DNA of 64,000 bases from Perkinsus olseni (taxonomy: Eukaryota; Perkinsozoa; Perkinsida; Perkinsidae), in contig JABANP010000266.1 of NCBI GenBank assembly GCA_013115135.1, forward strand, positions 1-64,000, in the 5' to 3' direction. The notes below the pieces were generated by a model. It did no database searches. It saw only the letters and a program-made list of their open reading frames with translations, and had not been told where the DNA came from. How positions within the stretch are numbered: position 1 is the first letter of the stretch; each line of letters starts with the position of its first letter. Below, piece by piece: positions 42,496 to 53,339 of the stretch. The translations under genes were made by a program, and so were the position numbers.

Positions 42496-44109
42496 TCACA
42501 GTAGCAAAAGGTCTGGATTCCGTCGCCCCGCCGAAGTGCCTCCAGTCGTCGCGTGGATAGTGCCCTGCGCTTTGTCAGGTCTATTGGCTAACGACTTGAC
42601 GAATTCCCTCATCCTAGGAACGTCGAACACGTGCCTCAGTCTTAGCATCTCGGCCCTGTCCTTACCCGCCACGTCGACGTCAGTCCGTAGTGGACCATAC
42701 ACCTCACGACCATTCACTCTGACACTCGCTCGGAACCCTTTGTTCATACGCCTCACTCCGACAGGCGCCGAGTAGTCCGATTTCTGATGTTTTCGAGCCC
42801 CAACTGTGGCCGCCCCGTTGCTCTCCGCAGCACGCTTCATCGCCTCGAGGACGTCCAAGAGCTGCGCATTCGAGAGCCCTCTCTCGGCCTGCACCCTGTA
42901 GAGCTGCTCTTGGTCCATAAGGCACTCGGCCAAGCTCGCCCGGTAAGGACCAGTAACCTGTTTCCGTCCTGCTCGCAGGCTCGTAACCCAACCGTTGACT
43001 CGTCTTATGACTCTGATAGGCCGATTAGACAGAGTAGCATGCCTTTCTATCATTGGCAGAGACCCTGAGGCAGAGAGCAGCTGCTGGTGCTGCGGTAGCC
43101 TTCGGGAAGGATCCCCAGCGAAGGGGGTGTGCACGTCTGCGAGACCATGAAAGGGGTCTAGCAATCCACTACCAGGGAGAGCATCCGACCTCGAACCATA
43201 CCTTACGTGAGTTGGTCCCCCGATGTGAAGAGGGGGGTAAGAAACCCTTCCGCCACCAGCTGCACCCTGGGGAAGTGAATAATCGTGAGCCCCAGGTAGG
43301 TGAATGTTGTTCATAGGGCACAATGTGGTGTCCAAGCCGTGGACAGAGGCCCCCGCGCCACCCTGGGAGTCCCCAGTCGCCAGCAGTTTCATAGCGAGCT
43401 CATGGCCGCTACCGAGGTCACTCATATGCGCACCTCCTTGATGGTAATGGCCACTGGGTTCCATGGCAGTAACAGATAAGGCACGCACGTGAACATTGCT
43501 CGTCGCGTACTGGACAGCAGCAGGTCCCATGAAAGGGAAGAGTGAGGTAGCAGGCTGCACTGACTGGGCCATCGATAGCGTGGTACGGGCATCTCCATGT
43601 AGGAAGTCCTCTTCCATATACCCCATACGGGTCCCGTCACTTATATTGACAGACGGGAGTCCATCAGCAGCCCGTGGACGATTCGCACTGTCGAAAGCCA
43701 TGCGTGCGATGATGCGTGCGTGCTGGGTATGTGCCCTCGCGTACCGCAAGAACTGCAAGAACGCAAGATTGCAAGTGACTGCTGAGCCACCGTGCACGTC
43801 TACGTGCTCATGTGCGCCTATGGATCCGTACAGAATTGGTCCTACTCCCCCTGAAAACACTTCACAAGGCCCCCGTAGGTTGACTAGTCTCACGATCGTC
43901 CGATCAGCTTGCCCGAAACACTCCGATCCGCAGCGAATTTTCGGGATGTCTCGGTTGGCATCCGTAATAGCCCGTAACGGAGGCCATTGAAAGCCTTCCT
44001 GTAGCTTACTGGCGAGGGAGGCTTGCCATTCCAGAAGGCGCGCGAGCAGCCATGAGACTCCGACTGCGATCTCGGTAACTCGCGCTCTAGACAGTGGGAA
44101 GCGACGCAA
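42496..44109 (-). CDS. Possible AP2-like DNA-binding protein
   Basis: Intronless, 537 codons. The C-terminal third has two related basic segments: RRVNGWVTSLRAGRKQVTGP and VRRMNKGFRASVRVNGREVY, the second followed by GPLRTDVDVAGKDRAEMLRL. The pattern V-R-x-x-x-x-x-F/W-x-A-x-x...G...G-P-x-x-(T)...A fits an AP2-type three-strand sheet plus helix, as used by alveolate transcription regulators. The rest is low complexity (Gly, His, Ser). The true start may lie downstream (for example the Met of MAFDSANRP), since the first 150 residues look less coding. Assignment is tentative. Confidence 0.5.
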   Translation of the reverse strand: MRRFPLSRARVTEIAVGVSWLLARLLEWQASLASKLQEGFQWPPLRAITDANRDIPKIRCGSECFGQADRTIVRLVNLRGPCEVFSGGVGPILYGSIGAHEHVDVHGGSAVTCNLAFLQFLRYARAHTQHARIIARMAFDSANRPRAADGLPSVNISDGTRMGYMEEDFLHGDARTTLSMAQSVQPATSLFPFMGPAAVQYATSNVHVRALSVTAMEPSGHYHQGGAHMSDLGSGHELAMKLLATGDSQGGAGASVHGLDTTLCPMNNIHLPGAHDYSLPQGAAGGGRVSYPPLHIGGPTHVRYGSRSDALPGSGLLDPFHGLADVHTPFAGDPSRRLPQHQQLLSASGSLPMIERHATLSNRPIRVIRRVNGWVTSLRAGRKQVTGPYRASLAECLMDQEQLYRVQAERGLSNAQLLDVLEAMKRAAESNGAATVGARKHQKSDYSAPVGVRRMNKGFRASVRVNGREVYGPLRTDVDVAGKDRAEMLRLRHVFDVPRMREFVKSLANRPDKAQGTIHATTGGTSAGRRNPDLLLL

Positions 44110-44777
44110 GCAGACGAGCTCCGCAGACAGAGGGCGAGAACAACCCAGGATAGGTCGCGAAGGTAGATCCGCATATAGCCGGCCAGGAGTCTGGAGAGAG
44201 CTCCAGATCCAGCCGAGGACCTTACGGGTCGTTCATGAATTGAAGCTACGCGTCACGTGACACGAGGTGTGCACGCACATGCACCGCGAAGCGAGGTCGC
44301 GCGCGTTTTGGGGGGCGCATCGGGTATCGAAGGTTGGAGTGCGCCGGCAAGGAGACCATAGCTTGTGGGGACCATATCGATCATAGGAATGATACAGTCG
44401 CGAGGATCCCCCTGTATCCGGACATGGTCCGCTCCTCAAGGGGTGCTCTAGCCTCCTCGACGGCTGCTCTAGCGTTGTCTTTCTCCGTCCCAACCCGGGG
44501 AAGACTCTCATTCTCCTCGTTAACTGGAGGGGAGTGTCGAAATCGATCACTGGTCACCGCTCCGCCCCAATGTATAGAGCATTGAGCAGCTTAACACCGA
44601 TGAACGGAGTTTATGGAACTATTGAAGTTTTAACTTATAGTGTACCGGAGCGGATTGTGGAAATGAGTGTAACGTCCTTCGCCCAGATACAGGTTCCAAG
44701 TCCCCATGGACCACCATATCGCCCTCCACCCACCGCCACTTTGAATAGAAGGCACACATCTACGGCCTCTAGGAACC
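44110..44777. other. Intergenic, nothing recognised
   Basis: About 670 bp between the AP2-like gene and the 3' end of the JmjC gene. Short open frames on both strands look random. Confidence 0.35.
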
Positions 44778-46058
44778 TCACAGCTCCACCCCTTCATGTT
44801 GTTTTCTGAGCTTGCCACATGCGCTCGTTTGAGAAGCGAAAGACGCTCGTGTATCATTGCCGGTGGTATCGTAGAACTCACAGTCTGACAGGACTGTACT
44901 CGAAGGATTACCTTTATCGTCACACGTTGACGCGAAGCCGTACCTGCACGGCCATCCCGCCAGCAAGCCGAGGACCCCAGCGCCACCCTCTCACCACGTG
45001 AGTGGTTTGTTGAACCAGATGTGGCTAGAAACGGTCCGGTTGGTCCCCGACTCGACGTGATGGAACCACCAGGGAGGCATGTAACTTCATGGCACTGATG
45101 AAGCCAGGATGCGGCATCCGCCCCATCTACAGACAGTCGCCAGCCTCTAGTGTGGCCTCCCACCAGACAGCCTCGCTCCATGCAGGGAAGGCCTTCAGGT
45201 CCATATCACTGATGTTGACCCGGGCGGCGAAGGCTCCGTACACCTCACATGAGGAAGCATTGTGGCCTTTACACGGCATGGATACCTCCGGGAACTGCTC
45301 CTTGTGCTCGGGGAAATCTTCCACGTCAATCCAGCCGAAGGCGTCGGAGTCGATGCCGCTCTGCAGCATATAAGAAGCCCCTCGTCCGGTCCCGTTTCAG
45401 CGGCGGAGATACATCGGCAGGCCAGATGATGAACCTCTTGGAGCCGTCAATAACACAGTGCTGGTTGTGCTGGCTATCCTGATGGATAACACTGCGCGTT
45501 CGGCCCCGCCAGCCATCCACAAGACGGGCTCGAACAAGTGGTACGTCCAGCCGCCGCACGACAGGAACTGGAAGGAGCCCATTCGTCAGCGAGCGGACGT
45601 ATACTCTGTTACAGGGAAGAGCTTGTAGTGACTTCGGATGCGCCTTGGCATCTGCGAGACCGGAGTACAACTCATTGGTTCTGTACATGCCGAGAAATCT
45701 GCGGCACACGGTCACCACAGAGACTCAGCCGATTCCCTCACCCCTACTTCGGCAAGGGGAAATCCTTCACCGCTGGGATACTGCGCGTCTCGGTAAGCTC
45801 AACTTCAACGGCTGAGCTGCAACGAGACCAAACAACAACAACATCGTCGCCGCCGCTTCGCCTACAGTCTGTATTCAGAGCCCAGGGCCTGTAGTAAACC
45901 CTCATCAGTCCAGATGGGGTCCGAGGGGTCGACCAGGCCTGCTGAACGTACCTTGCTGAGCCTATGGGGGAAGCGCTGGCGAAGTATCCCCTCCTACAAC
46001 GAAAGGGGACTTCCGAGAGCTCATTGAAGAACTTCCGTGGGCTTGGCAGACGCTTCAA
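44778..46058 (-). CDS. JmjC-domain Fe(II)/2-oxoglutarate oxygenase, multi-exon
   Basis: Resolved exons: about 45600-45413, 45360-45131, 45084-44991 (introns 52 and 46 nt). Marks: FLSCGG and LWMAGG, iron-binding HxD in SVIHQDSQHNQHCVIDGSKR, then YMPPWWFHHVESG with the second His and WFNKPLTW at the end of the domain. Such proteins hydroxylate or demethylate proteins. A stop (TGA) follows W at 44991, but GTGAG there could start a 51-nt intron leading to an exon ending at 44778. In the 45500-45580 part the conserved FLSCGG...LWMAGG segment lies in a different frame from both sides, so two compensating indels are likely. 5' exons up to 46058 are unresolved. Confidence 0.68.
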
Positions 46059-46373
46059 AACACGGGCACTTCACCCTGCCTTATCCCAGTCTCCCACACA
46101 GTTACTGAACTGCGCGGTCGAAGCAGTACAGCGTATAGAATACCCGTTACGCGCGGGAATCATTGGCGTTTCGACGTTCGCTGAAAGCACGGGTACGGTC
46201 CAGAAAAATCTCGACAGGATGTAATCTCGACATGCAGCTTGTTTGCGGAGGAGTTGACGAACACAAGCGACAGATATATAAAGAAAACTACATCAAGGTG
46301 AAGTGAGGAATGAGAACAAGTCAATTGAATGATGAGCGCTCCAGTATGCGCTTGGAGGGATGAGTTGTGCAGG

Positions 46374-47006
46374 TCACTCCTCAGCCGTGAGGCCGCCTCT
46401 GTCGCGGATCTCCGCCGCGATCCTCTCGCCAGCCGGACCAACCGGGACCACGTCGAGCGCGCGGAACGTCATCGTCTCGATGTCCTGAGAGCACATCGTA
46501 ACGGGGATAAACACGACAGGAACAAGCAGGGCGTTAGCAGCTCTACGGCGACGAGAATTCGCTCACCTCGCCCCATTCTTCTTCCCCTCGGACGTATTCA
46601 TGCCTGATCATCGAGAACCATCTTCGAGTCCAGCGGCATCCCTAGGGCCCTTCTCACCTGCACACGACATTCACGTCTGTGGCGGGATGTGACAGCAGCT
46701 CTCTGGCGGCGTCGAGCTTCTTCGTCCGCACGGCATGATAGAGGGCAGTCTCGTGAAAGTCTAGAGTGTCTCTCTCGTAAATTTGTGTGCCTAAGCACAT
46801 TCCGGCAAGTGTCAGGGACCTAGCCCGGCTGATTGCCAAGCAGTACTCGTGCATATGAGGTTTGGATTGGCACCAGCGCTGAGCAGGAGTCGCATCAGGT
46901 CGATCTTGCCTAGCTTGGTGGCTATGAAGAGCGCTGTATGACGATAGGAAAAACGGTCGAAGAAACGGTTGATGTCAGTGTTAGGACGGGCCAGGACCTC
47001 CGCAAC
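46374..47006 (-). CDS. Ankyrin-repeat protein, 3' exons
   Basis: Exons 47006-46847, 46790-46658, 46603-46567, 46484-46374; introns 56, 54 and 82 nt, all in phase. Ankyrin units are visible: HTALFIATKLGKIDLMRLLL then SAGANPN, and HETALYHAVRTKKLDAAREL then DVNVV. It ends RDRGGLTAEE-stop. The 5' exon is not resolved: acceptor AG is at 47007-47008, and a Pro-rich minus-strand frame at 47534-47325 ending in a good donor (GTAAGG) could be exon 1. Ankyrin proteins bind other proteins; no catalytic domain seen here. Confidence 0.65.
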
Positions 47007-47008
47007 CT

Positions 47009-47653
47009 GTAAGGAATCAAAGCTCCTCTCGCCGACAGCGAGACCGGGGTGGCAGAATCGGCCTGGGCCGCTCGTGGAATCTTAGGTCGACCCGTGCGCG
47101 GCACAGAATAAGCTGTCTCTCTTCAGTCTCAGTTACTTAGTGAACCCCACCCCGGTGGTATACCCGTTTTGGATCGCCACTCTCAACGGCCAATCGAAGA
47201 GACTCGTCGCCCACGGCCGCAGCTGTGGAGCTGCTACGGTCCAGCAGTACTGGCAGAGGCCTGGAAGGGGGCGGAAACTAGAAGCGTTCTCCCAGCTCAA
47301 GCACGTCAGACCGACTAAGCCTTACAAGTTCTTCGCATCGGGCGGGACGGCAGGAACGAGCGGTCGGGCCGTTTCGAGTTCTCGCGGGGGCCGTCCTTCG
47401 GGGGGCGGCGGTGGTCGGCGGGCAGTCGGAGCCGGGCGTGGGTCTCGAGAGGACCCAGGAGACGACGAAGGCCCCGATAGCTGCCATTCAAAAAGACCGA
47501 AGCTGCCACTCCCTACGACCAATCGCATCATCACCAGCTCGAGGACACCCGAAACGTCATCGAAGAAAAGTGAGGAACTAACGCAACAAGTCGTCTGTTA
47601 CAAACAAAAGCAAAAGGGAATGGTACATCACGACGGTCCACTGACGACGAGCT
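47009..47653. other. Spacer with possible Pro-rich 5' exon of the ankyrin gene
   Basis: 645 bp. On the minus strand, 47534-47325 reads as a Pro/Arg-rich segment (RRPPPPPEGRPPRELETA) ending before GTAAGG. The long plus-strand frame 47140-47871 is its antisense partner and runs into the RING gene; I do not accept it. Confidence 0.35.
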
Positions 47654-49004
47654 TTAAAGGTTGTTGCTGCTGCTTCGCTCGAAGCGCACAGGAATGGTCA
47701 CATACGCGTCAAAAACTGTACGGCACATCGGGCACTTCTGATCTCGGAGGTGCCGGGCGCACCGGTAACACAGGCAGCAGTGGCCGCACGGCAGCAGGGC
47801 GACTGAGCGGACGTTGTCATAGCAGATCATGCAGGTCTTATCATCCTCGGGACGAAGTCCGAACAAAGTAAGGCAGTGGAGGGCTCCGTCATCCGTCACG
47901 ACCAACTCTCCGAGAACGGTCTGGTTCGCGCAGAGGGCAAGGACCCAGCCCGCCCGGGTGGGGTCAGCGAGCAGCAGCATGAGCGGGAAGACGTCGCCAG
48001 CGACCGGCGGTATGACAAGGTCGACTGAGGTGCCGGAGTCGATGGTGGTGCTGCAGAGGGCCTGCAACCGGTTCAACAAGTCTGGCTGCGAATTGGGGAA
48101 GTGAAGAGCGTCGGAGACACCGCCGATACTCGCGCTCAATTCCAAGCGGCAATCGTCCTCACTGCGAGCTCTCGAGGCAGGCGCCAGAGGCTCCACCATC
48201 GGCGGCATCACCACTGCTTCTGGCGGAACGCGAGACCACCGTAGCTGCCTAGCGTCCTCCGAGGGGAGGGGCGTGGGCCTGAGAGCCTCCTTCACAACTT
48301 CGAGCCACCAGTGACGAGCAGCTGCCCGCCTCTCTGCCGCTCCCATTGGGCCGGTACTCCCTGCGTGGGAGGTTGGATTGAGGAGAGCATCCAGAGTGCT
48401 GGCGCCGACACCCGTCGCGATGTGGACTTTGCAAGGCGAGGAGGTCTTCACCGTCAGCTTGCCTCCAACGTATGCGACTGACGTGAGGGTGCTGCACAGG
48501 TTCAGGGAGGGTATCGGAACTGACGGCTTCCGCAGCTCTCGAGAAGCTTGCAAGATCTGGGCTACGTGCTTCCGCGTGATGGAGTCGAAGTCCTTCGCGT
48601 ACACGGACATCCGAGGGACGGTCAGGACGTGCGGCTCCTTGATGGGACGATGATGATGATCTGCAGCGTCCGCCGTAGCGCTCGAGTCCTCACTGGAGGC
48701 GTCAGAGAAGGCACTGTCTTCACCTCCGTTGGTCACTGAAAAGCAAACACAGCAGGTCGCTGATTGCGATGGTGACTAGACAGCACTCACCACCTGGCTG
48801 CAAGTGCTTGAGGATGGTCACGGCCTTGAGAGAGCGGAGGACTATCATAGCTGCCCACGCCCCCATAAGAAGGCTCACGATCAGCACGATCGCGTTGTGG
48901 GCCCCCGGGCTGGTGGGCAGGGTGCTCGAGGAGTAGGCGACTTCGGGCAGCTCCATGAGCGGAGTAAAGCCGCCGCTCGGACTGGACGTCATCAGCCAAT
49001 CCAA
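47654..49004 (-). CDS. Membrane-anchored RING-finger E3 ubiquitin ligase, 2 exons
   Basis: Exons 49004-48791 and 48735-47654 with a 55-nt intron; 431 residues. Exon 1 gives a TM helix (NAIVLIVSLLMGAWAAMIVL). At the C-terminus is a C3HC4 RING: CMICYDNVRSVALLPCGHCC, then CARHLRD and CPMC, close to the MGRN1/LUL and MUL1 style where the RING is at the very end. The RING recruits an E2 and passes ubiquitin to a target. The TM segment puts it on a membrane (ER, mitochondria or Golgi). The middle (MPPMVEPLAP... DLVIPPVAGDVFPL) resembles the beta-rich domain that precedes such RINGs. Confidence 0.8.
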
Positions 49005-49303
49005 AGAAGAAACTGCAGCCTCAGAGATCGTACGGTGGGAGCCGAAGTGAAGCTAGGCGCCGACGGAGACCCCGAACGGATTCTACGCAGAGCGACGAGT
49101 GAAACTGCCGATAACTATCAAAAATAGCAATGCTGAACACTTGAGTCGGTAGTGATGAAGATCCTTATTTTAGGAGGTCATCGAACAGCTTGTCATCCTC
49201 ACTACCAGCGGGGGCCGTGGCATCAGCAGCCGCAACCGCGGACTGAAACGGGCCAATCATTGAGCCCGAAAGTCCACGGCGAGTTGAGATTCATTTCTTC
49301 ACC
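49005..49303. other. Promoter/3' spacer
   Basis: 300 bp between two minus-strand genes; no feature seen. Confidence 0.3.
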
Positions 49304-50226
49304 TCAGGCGGCTGCTCCGGAGCCTCTCTGTTTTCCGTGTCGTCCTTCCGCGGGGAGGGGCGGCGGCGCCACAGCCTTCTTCTCCTGCGCTGGTGGCGGC
49401 GGGGGCGCCTCTGTCCGATCATCAGACGGCCTCTCAGCAGCGGATGGATTCGCAGCCGTGTTAGACGCAGGTTCGACCCCAGCAACCTCCACTTTAGCCG
49501 CCGAGTGAGCGTCCTCTGTTGTATTCTCTGGCGGCGGGGGTTGAACTGAAGATACTCCCACTGAACCAAGACTCCCAGTAAGCTCAGTACCTTGCGGGCT
49601 GCTCCCACCCTCGCTGGACCTCGGCGTGGCAATGCTCATGACGGGCGCCCCAGTAACATCCTCAGACATGCCCCTATGAATCCTCTCCATCGCCTCCAGC
49701 TTGTGCGGCTCAGCTGCGTCCTTGCAACCAGCGTAGAGGTCGGAAACGCGCTGAGGCACCACACCGCCGTTACGACGCTTTTTCGGAAAGTACTTACTCG
49801 TAGTGCCGCCACCGCGTCGGGTTTCTCCTCAATGAACTCACCATACTGCCGCCCGAACCTGCGGATTTCCATATCGACCACTAGATCACCATCAGCCGGC
49901 CCCTCACCTGTCCACAGTCATCCACGCCTTATCCGCCTGCTTCAGGAGCTGCAGGACATGCTCGCCAGGGGAGTCAGGCGACTCCATCTCAGCCTTCAGT
50001 ACAGCCAGGTATGCTGCTTCCTTCAGGAGGAACCTGTCACGGCCATCTACAACAGCAGGGACACTCAGAAAAATTCCGCCCACTCAGTAGCGCCGGCCGC
50101 GGCCTTCTCTCTGGTTTTCACCATTTTGGCGTCCATTTCCGCAACCTGCTTGGCTGAGACCGAGGTGAGCTCGTCGTTGCCGACCAGTACCACCGACTTG
50201 AACGTGGCCTGAGGGCGGCTGCTCAT
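49304..50226 (-). CDS. Helical protein with Pro/Ala-rich tail, multi-exon
   Basis: Starts at 50226 (MSSRPQATFKSVVLVGNDEL); its ATG overlaps the stop of the upstream gene as ATGA. Coding segments: KQVAEMDAKMVKTREKAAAG, RDRFLLKEAAYLAVLKAEME, MEIRRFGRQYGEFIEEKPDA, then across an intron RVSDLYAGCKDAAEPHKLEA and a low-complexity tail (PPPPENTTEDA, APPPPPAQEKK). A base seems missing in the A/T run at 50069-50073 (WAEF | LSVPAVVDGRD), and the junction near 49890 does not keep phase as I read it. Family unknown. Confidence 0.5.
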
Positions 50227-51583
50227 CGCCCATCCAGTGAGGACTGCACCACTACGATGTATCCCTTGAGATCTGCCTCCTGCCGCTGATGCAGCTGCTG
50301 CTCGGCGATCCTAGCCTCGAAGTGCTCTGAAGTGTCCTTGTCGCTTCGCATCAGCTGACCCTCCGCCTGCTCGATCGAGCTCTTGCGCGCTGCCAGGGTC
50401 TCTAGCTCCTCATCTGAGGACGCCAACTGCAGGGTGATGCGGTGACAGTACTCCCTGACTGTCATCAGTCCACGGACCGCTCGACCAGACTGATGCATTT
50501 CACGAATTCCCCGGCCCGATTCGAGCGCGACGAATTTCCAGCGCGTGCGTAGCGTACTGATCTCCATGAGACGTTTTTCGAGCTTTTCTTTTTCCTCCTC
50601 CAGAGTCTTCATCTGCTCTTCGATTTCACTCTCATTCGGCTTCAACGCTTCCAGTTGCTCATGGACCTGCTAATGCAAGGTCGCGGGTTCGATCCCCGGC
50701 GAAGACATCCCTCCCTCCGCCCTGAACCACCTCTGTATGCATGCTCTTGACTTGCTCTTCAAGCTCAGCTATCTCTGTCGCCTGGGAGTCCACGTTCTTG
50801 TCAATGTCCACCATTTTAGCCTCGCACGCCTTCACCACTTCCTGACGAAATGAAAGATCATACCGGGGAGTACCACAAAAAACGAAATTTATCCCAAACT
50901 CCGGTGAGCGACCGACATGGTGGCACCAAGACTGGCTCTCCCCTCAGATTTCTTTAGCACCTTCATCGTCGCCTCCCGTTGTGCCAAAGACTTGATCCTC
51001 CTCTCCTTCGGCCGAACTAACTATACGATTGAGCTGGCAGGTCAGAGTGGCAATCGTGGCCGACGGCAGTTGAGAGCTGCCGGAGGAAACGGGGCTCTGA
51101 AAAGCAGATGGAACGTCCACTTAAAACCCTTATCAATACCACACCTCTCCTTCCTTCTGCATGTCCGCCTTCAACCTCCGCATCGTATTCAGCACCCTGT
51201 CATGGTAGTGATCGTCCTGAGAGACACAGCTGAGTCCTCAGTCGTGACATCCAGCGCGGAAGGCAGGGCGACGAAGCCCCTAGCGAGGCCCAGACCAGTA
51301 CCTTCCAGTCCAGCTTCAAGGCCGTGACCATCTTCTCAAGCCAGGCGGTGAGCTCTCCATCGACCGGCACGTCTTCCCTCTGCAGAGGTGGTTCATGTAT
51401 CCGCCGAGACAGACCCTCTGCCCTACTAGTTTGCATGACAGACTCTATCAGCTGCTGCCACACCGTCGGCTGCCCCCTCAAGCACTGCCCCAACAGTCTG
51501 TACATCTGACAAGCAACCGATACTCATGCGAGAGCTACCCAGCCCAATTGCCATTCCGTGCGGATCTGAAGCATCCCACGGCT
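50223..51583 (-). CDS. Coiled-coil protein, multi-exon
   Basis: The 3' exon (to 50223) is a long coiled coil: EEQMKTLEEEKEKLEKRLME, then LQLASSDEELETLAARKSSI and HFEARIAEQQLHQRQEADLK. Upstream exons (about 50850-50731, KACEAKMVDIDKN...) join through an intron with acceptor at 50667-50671. Earlier exons carry YRLLGQCLRGQPTVWQQLIE and ELTAWLEKMVTALKLDWK; the start may be MLQIRTEWQLGW near 51583. The globular helical head followed by coiled coil recalls kinetochore or motor-adaptor proteins, but I cannot name it. The tRNA-like sequence lies in its intron. Confidence 0.55.
50669..50699 (+). other. tRNA-Ile(AAT)-like fragment antisense within an intron
   Basis: The intron of the coiled-coil gene (50730 down to 50667-50670, minus strand) contains, on the plus strand, GCTAATGC then AAGGTCGCGGGTTCGATCCC. 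From memory this closely matches the anticodon loop, variable loop and T arm of a eukaryotic tRNA-Ile(AAT), minus a few bases. GGTTCGATCCC fits the B box apart from one base. The 5' half is absent. On the minus strand the fragment supplies the 3' splice site (GCATTAG or GCATTAGCAG). Confidence 0.6.
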
Positions 51584-51649
51584 GGGAGAAGGGAGCAGGG
51601 CCACTGGAGACTATCGCCAATTAGAGAGGCACTGACGGCTAGTTGAGGC

Positions 51650-52051
51650 GAGCTAGTACTCGAACGAAAAGGCTTGAAGGGATGGAAGAATTAATTCCCA
51701 CAACCATTATACAGCCAGAGGCAACAGGCTGAAGCGAGGCCGCTATGCCACGCGGATGAGAGGCAACACCCAGTACATCATAAACTGCTCCGATTGCCCG
51801 ACCGCCGTGCTCTCGTCCCGTGGCATAGTGGACCCATTTTCAAACAATGCATCCCAACCTCGCTACATATTGCGTAATGATTCACTAAACCAGGTACTGA
51901 CTCAATGCTTCGATCATTGTTCGACCGCCGTGCTCACCCCGCGCCCCGTGGCGGCCTCATTGTTGCTACATGCTGATTTTTCTCGTTACACAATCCATCA
52001 CGATTCAATAAACTCAGATCGGCCGTGCTTCTGCCGCGCGGCATAGCAGCC
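51650..52051. repeat. Spacer with degenerate direct repeats
   Basis: Three diverged copies, each with CGACCGCCGTGCTC or GGCCGTGCTTC, then CCGTGGC or GCGCGGC, then CATTTT-like words (about 51800, 51930 and 52020). Between two minus-strand genes, no coding signal. Confidence 0.45.
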
Positions 52052-53339
52052 TCATTTCCGCTTCATCCTCGCAATTCCTTCCCCGTTACAGACTGCACCT
52101 CCCTCCTCCCCTTCCCGCAGTACCATGAATCGGAACATCTTCTCGATGGTGATGTCCTCATCCTCCTCTGTAGGGGCATTAGCAACACTCGCTAGATCCC
52201 TCAGCAGTACCCTCAAGCTCTCGTCTCGAGCACATAGGCCGACCAGCTTCTCTAGGCACTCAGACCGCAGGAACACCTGCGAAAGGTGAGCTAACAATCC
52301 TACCGACTCGAAGGCGACAATAAAAATGATTTCCACGATCTACCAACATTTTGCGTCGTACTAGACTGAAGATTCTCCCAGCCCCACCCACCTGTCTGAA
52401 TGTGAGGGCCGTTATCTGGTTCGGTGGGATGCTTTGCAGCTGCGTCGGTGACATCCCTTCGGGGGTGTCTATGAACCTAGAGCACCCATGACTCCAAACC
52501 AAAGAGGCCCTTCGTCGTACCTCTGTTTCGCGTCGTTCCCGAGAGCGATCTCCTCATTCCACCGATTCAAACTCTCAACAAGCTGACAACACGAACAGTC
52601 CGAGAGCACCACAGTCGACGAGGTTCGATACCCCCGGCAGCTTCCTAGCAGCGTTGCCGCCGGCCCCAAGCTCATCTATGTAGGACTCCAGCATATAAGA
52701 TACTTCCTGGCACGTTCTCAGCCCCGTGGTCGATCCAGCAGGGAGGGAGCCTGCAGTATGGAAGACGCTGACGGTACAGCGGGAATACGATTCGGGTCGC
52801 CAATTCGATCATGAAGCGCGATTGGTTGCTCACTACTTCAACGAGAGCACTCCCACTGAGAGGTACCCGAGGACGAGAATCGCGATCAACGAACCACTAG
52901 CAATCGTGAGAAACTGAGCCGTGCTAAAAGGTTGACTCTCACTGGTGAGTTCTTCGGAGCATCGGCCTCACCCAGTGCGTGTCACGCACAACTGTCGATG
53001 ATACGAAACGGGTCCTCATTCTCAATTCATCCGGAAAGGGTAATCGTGAGGGGAGCCACCGTCTTTCAACCACTACTCCACTGGGCTACACTGATTCTAT
53101 TCATGGCCACATGGCCGGGTCGCCCACCCTGATCGCCCGGTCACCATTACTACCAGCAGCACTGATATCCTCCATGAGTTTGCTGGTGGCCGATGCGATC
53201 TGCTGTGTGCCCTGTCTAACTTGACCTGACCCACAAAGCGCCCATCGATCCCTGCCAGCCTCGGACGCCCCCCATCAGTACGTCCGACCAACTCCGACTG
53301 CTTCCGCACTTTACTCAGCGTCGACTGCAGCCAGCTCAT
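52052..53339 (-). CDS. Unknown multi-exon protein
   Basis: Last exons resolved: 52582-52521, 52476-52392, 52276-52052 (introns 44 and 115 nt), in phase. They read VESLNRWNEEIALGNDAKQR, then FIDTPEGMSPTQLQSIPPNQ and an acidic helical end (RVLLRDLASVANAPTEEDED). A likely first exon starts at 53339 (MSWLQSTLSKVRKQSELVG), a start seen in some Golgi coiled-coil proteins, but this resemblance is weak. The exons between 52600 and 53220 are not resolved. Confidence 0.45.

Noticed and set aside
44630..45181. 183-codon minus-strand frame
   Set aside because: It crosses the exon and intron of the JmjC gene in another frame; the JmjC frame carries the conserved iron-binding residues.
47140..47871. 243-codon plus-strand frame, Gly/Arg-rich
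   Set aside because: It overlaps the 3' end of the RING gene and is the complement of a better Pro-rich minus-strand candidate exon; its end lies within the well-supported RING domain.
51650..52051. CRISPR-like or regular short repeats
   Set aside because: Only three diverged copies with uneven spacing; the organism is a eukaryote.
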